DNA of 7,645 nt from Allosediminivita sp964397775 (GTDB taxonomy: Bacteria; Pseudomonadota; Alphaproteobacteria; Rhodobacterales; Rhodobacteraceae), in contig CAYNKL010000197.1 in assembly GCA_964397775.1 (NCBI GenBank), forward strand, positions 1-7,645. Direction: 5' to 3'. Below are positions 5,744-7,645 of the stretch, piece after piece. Position 1 is the stretch's first letter, and each line of letters starts with the position of its first letter. Position numbers and translations under genes: made by a program. The notes beneath the pieces were generated by a model, which saw nothing but the letters and a program-made list of their open reading frames with translations, was not told the DNA's origin and did not search any database.

Positions 5744-7248
5744 TTCAGATCCTGCGGCAGCAGCGCCTCGGGCAGGTTCTGGTAGCAGACCGGACGCAGG
5801 AAGCGGCGGATCGCCATGGTCCCGACCGAGGTCGCGCCGAAATTCGTCGAGGCGGGGTAGGGGCCGCCATGCACCATGGCGTCGCAGACCTCGACCCCGG
5901 TGGGGAACCCGTTGGCCAGCACGCGGCCCGCCATGCGCTCGAGCACCGGCAGCAGGCGCTGACCCAGAGCGGTGTCGCCCTCGTCCATCATCAGCGTTGC
6001 GGTGAGTTGGCCTGCAAAGTGCTTCGCGACGGCGAGCATCTCGTCCTCGTCGCGAACGACGATGGCGATGCCCAGCGGGCCGAAGACCTCGTGGCCCAGC
6101 GTCTCGTTCTCCATCCACGCCGTTCCGGTGGTGCGCAGCAGGTAGGGCGCGGCGTTGCGCTGATCGCAGCTCGAGGTCATCACTTCCTGCACGCCGCTCT
6201 GGGACGACAGCGTCTCGGCCCCGGCGCGGTAGGCGTCGGCGATGCCCTCGGTGAGCATGGTCTGCGGCGCGGTCTCTTCCAGCGCCGCCTTCGCGGCGGC
6301 GAGGAAGGCCTCGGTCTCGGGGCCTTCGATCAGCACAAGCGCGCCGGGGTTGGTGCAGAACTGGCCTGCCCCCATGGTGAGCGAGCCGGCCCAGCCCTTG
6401 GCCATCTCCTCGGCGCGCGCGGACATCGCGGCGGGCAGGAAGAACATCGGGTTGATCGAGCCCAGCTCGCCGAAGAACGGGATCGGCTCCGGGCGCTGCG
6501 CGCAGAGATCGAACAGGGCCTTGCCGCCGCGCCACGAGCCGGTGAAGCCCACCGCCTTGATCAGCGGATGCCGGACAAGCGCACCGCCAACCTCGTGGCT
6601 GCCGCCATGGATCATCGAGAACGTTCCGGCGGGCATGCCGGTGGCCTCGATGGCGGCGTGGATCGCCTCGGCGACGATCTCGGCGGTGCCGGGATGGGCC
6701 TCGTGGCCCTTCACCACCACCGGACAGCCGGCAGCGAGGGCCGACGCGGTGTCGCCGCCGGCGGTGGAGAAGGCCAGCGGGAAGTTGGAGGCGCCGAACA
6801 CCGCCACCGGGCCGGTCGGGCGCTGGACCATCCGCAGGTCCGGGCGCGGCAGCGGCGCGCGGTCGGGCAGGGCTTCGTCATGGCGGATATCGAGATAGGC
6901 ACCGTCGCGGATATGCGCCGCGAAGAGCCGCAGCTGGCCGGTGGTGCGGCCGCGCTCGCCCTCGAGCCGGCCGGCGGGCAGGCCGGTCTCGGCGGTGCCG
7001 ATCTCGGTGATGGTGTCGCCGCGGGCGTCGATCTCGTCGGCGATGGCCTCGAGAAACGCGGCGCGCTCCTCGCGCGTGGTGGCGGCGTAGGCCGGGAAGG
7101 CCGCTTCGGCAGCCTTTGCCGCCGCGTCGACCTGTGCCGGCGTGCCCTTCGAGACCGAGATCGGCGTGCCGGTGACCGGCGACGACGAGAAGGTGTCGTC
7201 GCTGCCGACCCAAGCGCCGGCGATCAGGTGTTTGCCGTGGAAAGTCAT
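5740..7248 (-). CDS. Alpha-ketoglutaric semialdehyde (2,5-dioxovalerate) dehydrogenase
   Basis: 502 residues. It oxidises alpha-ketoglutaric semialdehyde to 2-oxoglutarate with NAD(P)+ in the cytoplasm, the last step of the non-phosphorylative pentose and related sugar-acid routes. Aldehyde dehydrogenase landmarks, in order: HLIAGAWVG (residues 7-15), the oxyanion Asn155 in GASNFPLAF, the cofactor Lys180 in VVVKGHEAHPGT, FTGS (235-238), the general base Glu261 in GELGSINPMFFLP, the nucleophile Cys298 in GAGQFCTNPG, and HEVFGPLG. The KGHEAHPGT, ELGSINP and QFCTNPG spellings are characteristic of the 2,5-dioxovalerate dehydrogenase group rather than general aldehyde dehydrogenases. The start at 7248 is fixed by AGGAG at 7256-7260, 7 bases upstream. 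The upstream dehydratase gene ends 13 bases before this start, so the product of that enzyme is the substrate of this one. The TGA overlaps the ATG of the small reading frame at 5615-5743. Confidence 0.92.
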   Translation of the reverse strand: MTFHGKHLIAGAWVGSDDTFSSSPVTGTPISVSKGTPAQVDAAAKAAEAAFPAYAATTREERAAFLEAIADEIDARGDTITEIGTAETGLPAGRLEGERGRTTGQLRLFAAHIRDGAYLDIRHDEALPDRAPLPRPDLRMVQRPTGPVAVFGASNFPLAFSTAGGDTASALAAGCPVVVKGHEAHPGTAEIVAEAIHAAIEATGMPAGTFSMIHGGSHEVGGALVRHPLIKAVGFTGSWRGGKALFDLCAQRPEPIPFFGELGSINPMFFLPAAMSARAEEMAKGWAGSLTMGAGQFCTNPGALVLIEGPETEAFLAAAKAALEETAPQTMLTEGIADAYRAGAETLSSQSGVQEVMTSSCDQRNAAPYLLRTTGTAWMENETLGHEVFGPLGIAIVVRDEDEMLAVAKHFAGQLTATLMMDEGDTALGQRLLPVLERMAGRVLANGFPTGVEVCDAMVHGGPYPASTNFGATSVGTMAIRRFLRPVCYQNLPEALLPQDLK

Positions 7249-7261
7249 ATCAAATCTCCTC

Positions 7262-7645
7262 TTATTTGCCCCAGCGCAGCGCCATGACGTCGAGATCACG
7301 CGCCAGCTCCAGAAGCCGGGTGCGGGTGCGGGGCGTCATCGGCTTGAGCGGGTGACGCACATGGTCCGAGGCGATCACGCCGCCTTCCTTGTAGATCACC
7401 TTGCAGGCGCGCAGGCCGCACTGACGGTTCTCGTGGTTGATCAGCGGCAGGCAAAGCTGCCACTGCGCCAGCGCCGCCGCCTTGTCGCCGGCGAGGTACT
7501 GACTGACGATAGGGCGGATCTTGTCGGCGAACATGCCCGAGGTCATGGTGCCGGTCGCCCCGGCATCGAGATCGGCCAGCAGCGTCACCGCCTCTTCGCC
7601 GTCGAAGGGGCCGATGATGTCGCTGCCGCCCGCGGCGATCAGCGC
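7262..7645 (-). CDS. L-2-keto-3-deoxyarabonate dehydratase-like protein, C-terminal part (dihydrodipicolinate synthase family)
   Basis: The last 127 codons are visible; the N-terminus lies beyond the right edge. The family is a TIM-barrel of about 300 residues, so roughly 40% is seen. The catalytic Schiff-base Lys and the Tyr are expected outside the window. The visible part begins ALIAAGGSDIIGPFDGEE. It includes the DHDPS-family segment GATGTMTSGMF, followed by a C-terminal helical region with NHENRQCGLRACKVIYKEGG and VRHPLKPM, ending LRWGK. The ENRQCGLRA/KEGGVI/RHPL spelling matches bacterial 2-keto-3-deoxy-L-arabonate dehydratases (AraD of Azospirillum type), which convert that compound to alpha-ketoglutaric semialdehyde. 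The next gene, 13 bases downstream, oxidises exactly that product, which strongly supports the call. A related 2-keto-3-deoxy-glucarate/galactonate substrate cannot be excluded. The AGGAG for the next gene starts inside this stop-codon region. Confidence 0.85.
   Translation of the reverse strand, partial: ALIAAGGSDIIGPFDGEEAVTLLADLDAGATGTMTSGMFADKIRPIVSQYLAGDKAAALAQWQLCLPLINHENRQCGLRACKVIYKEGGVIASDHVRHPLKPMTPRTRTRLLELARDLDVMALRWGK

Noticed and set aside
5263..7287. Very long open frame (674 codons) on the plus strand
   Set aside because: It lies antisense to the well-supported semialdehyde dehydrogenase and lactonase genes. Its product is Arg/Gly/Ala/His-rich with no recognisable motifs, the usual shadow of high-GC coding DNA.

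Overview
The window is high-GC DNA, and every gene I can support lies on the minus strand. The gene families, very high GC at third codon positions and protein flavour suggest an alphaproteobacterium, most likely Rhodobacterales (Rhodobacteraceae). That placement is inference from protein style; there is no rRNA or other phylogenetic marker here.

Reading in the direction of transcription (right to left), the right half is a tightly packed sugar-acid operon. It holds the C-terminal part of a dihydrodipicolinate-synthase-family dehydratase resembling L-2-keto-3-deoxyarabonate dehydratase (7262 to beyond 7645), an alpha-ketoglutaric semialdehyde dehydrogenase (5740-7248), a possible 42-residue basic small protein (5615-5743), an SMP-30/gluconolactonase-family lactonase interrupted by ten Ns (4770-5610), and an aldose 1-epimerase (3779-4768). 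Together these fit the non-phosphorylative L-arabinose route. The mutarotase and lactonase handle the sugar and its lactone, the dehydratase converts 2-keto-3-deoxyarabonate to alpha-ketoglutaric semialdehyde, and the dehydrogenase yields 2-oxoglutarate. The sugar dehydrogenase, aldonate dehydratase, transporter, regulator and operon promoter are not in the window and presumably lie to the right.

A roughly 350-base gene-free stretch (3425-3778) separates this operon from a monocistronic Sad/YneI-type succinate-semialdehyde dehydrogenase (2027-3424). The stretch contains a hairpin just after the epimerase and several short palindromes upstream of the dehydrogenase. The dehydrogenase gene is closed by a textbook intrinsic terminator (1971-2005).

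Further left is rlmJ (938-1723), encoding the 23S rRNA A2030 N6-methyltransferase. It is followed by two consecutive genes that look like TerB-family paralogues: a diverged complete one (186-677) and the first 40 codons of a second (1-122).

The most interesting unexplained item is the small open reading frame at 5615-5743. It overlaps the upstream stop codon as ATGA, ends 4 bases before the lactonase start, carries the lactonase ribosome binding site, and contains a perfect 14-bp inverted repeat. No insertion sequence, CRISPR array, tRNA or rRNA was seen.
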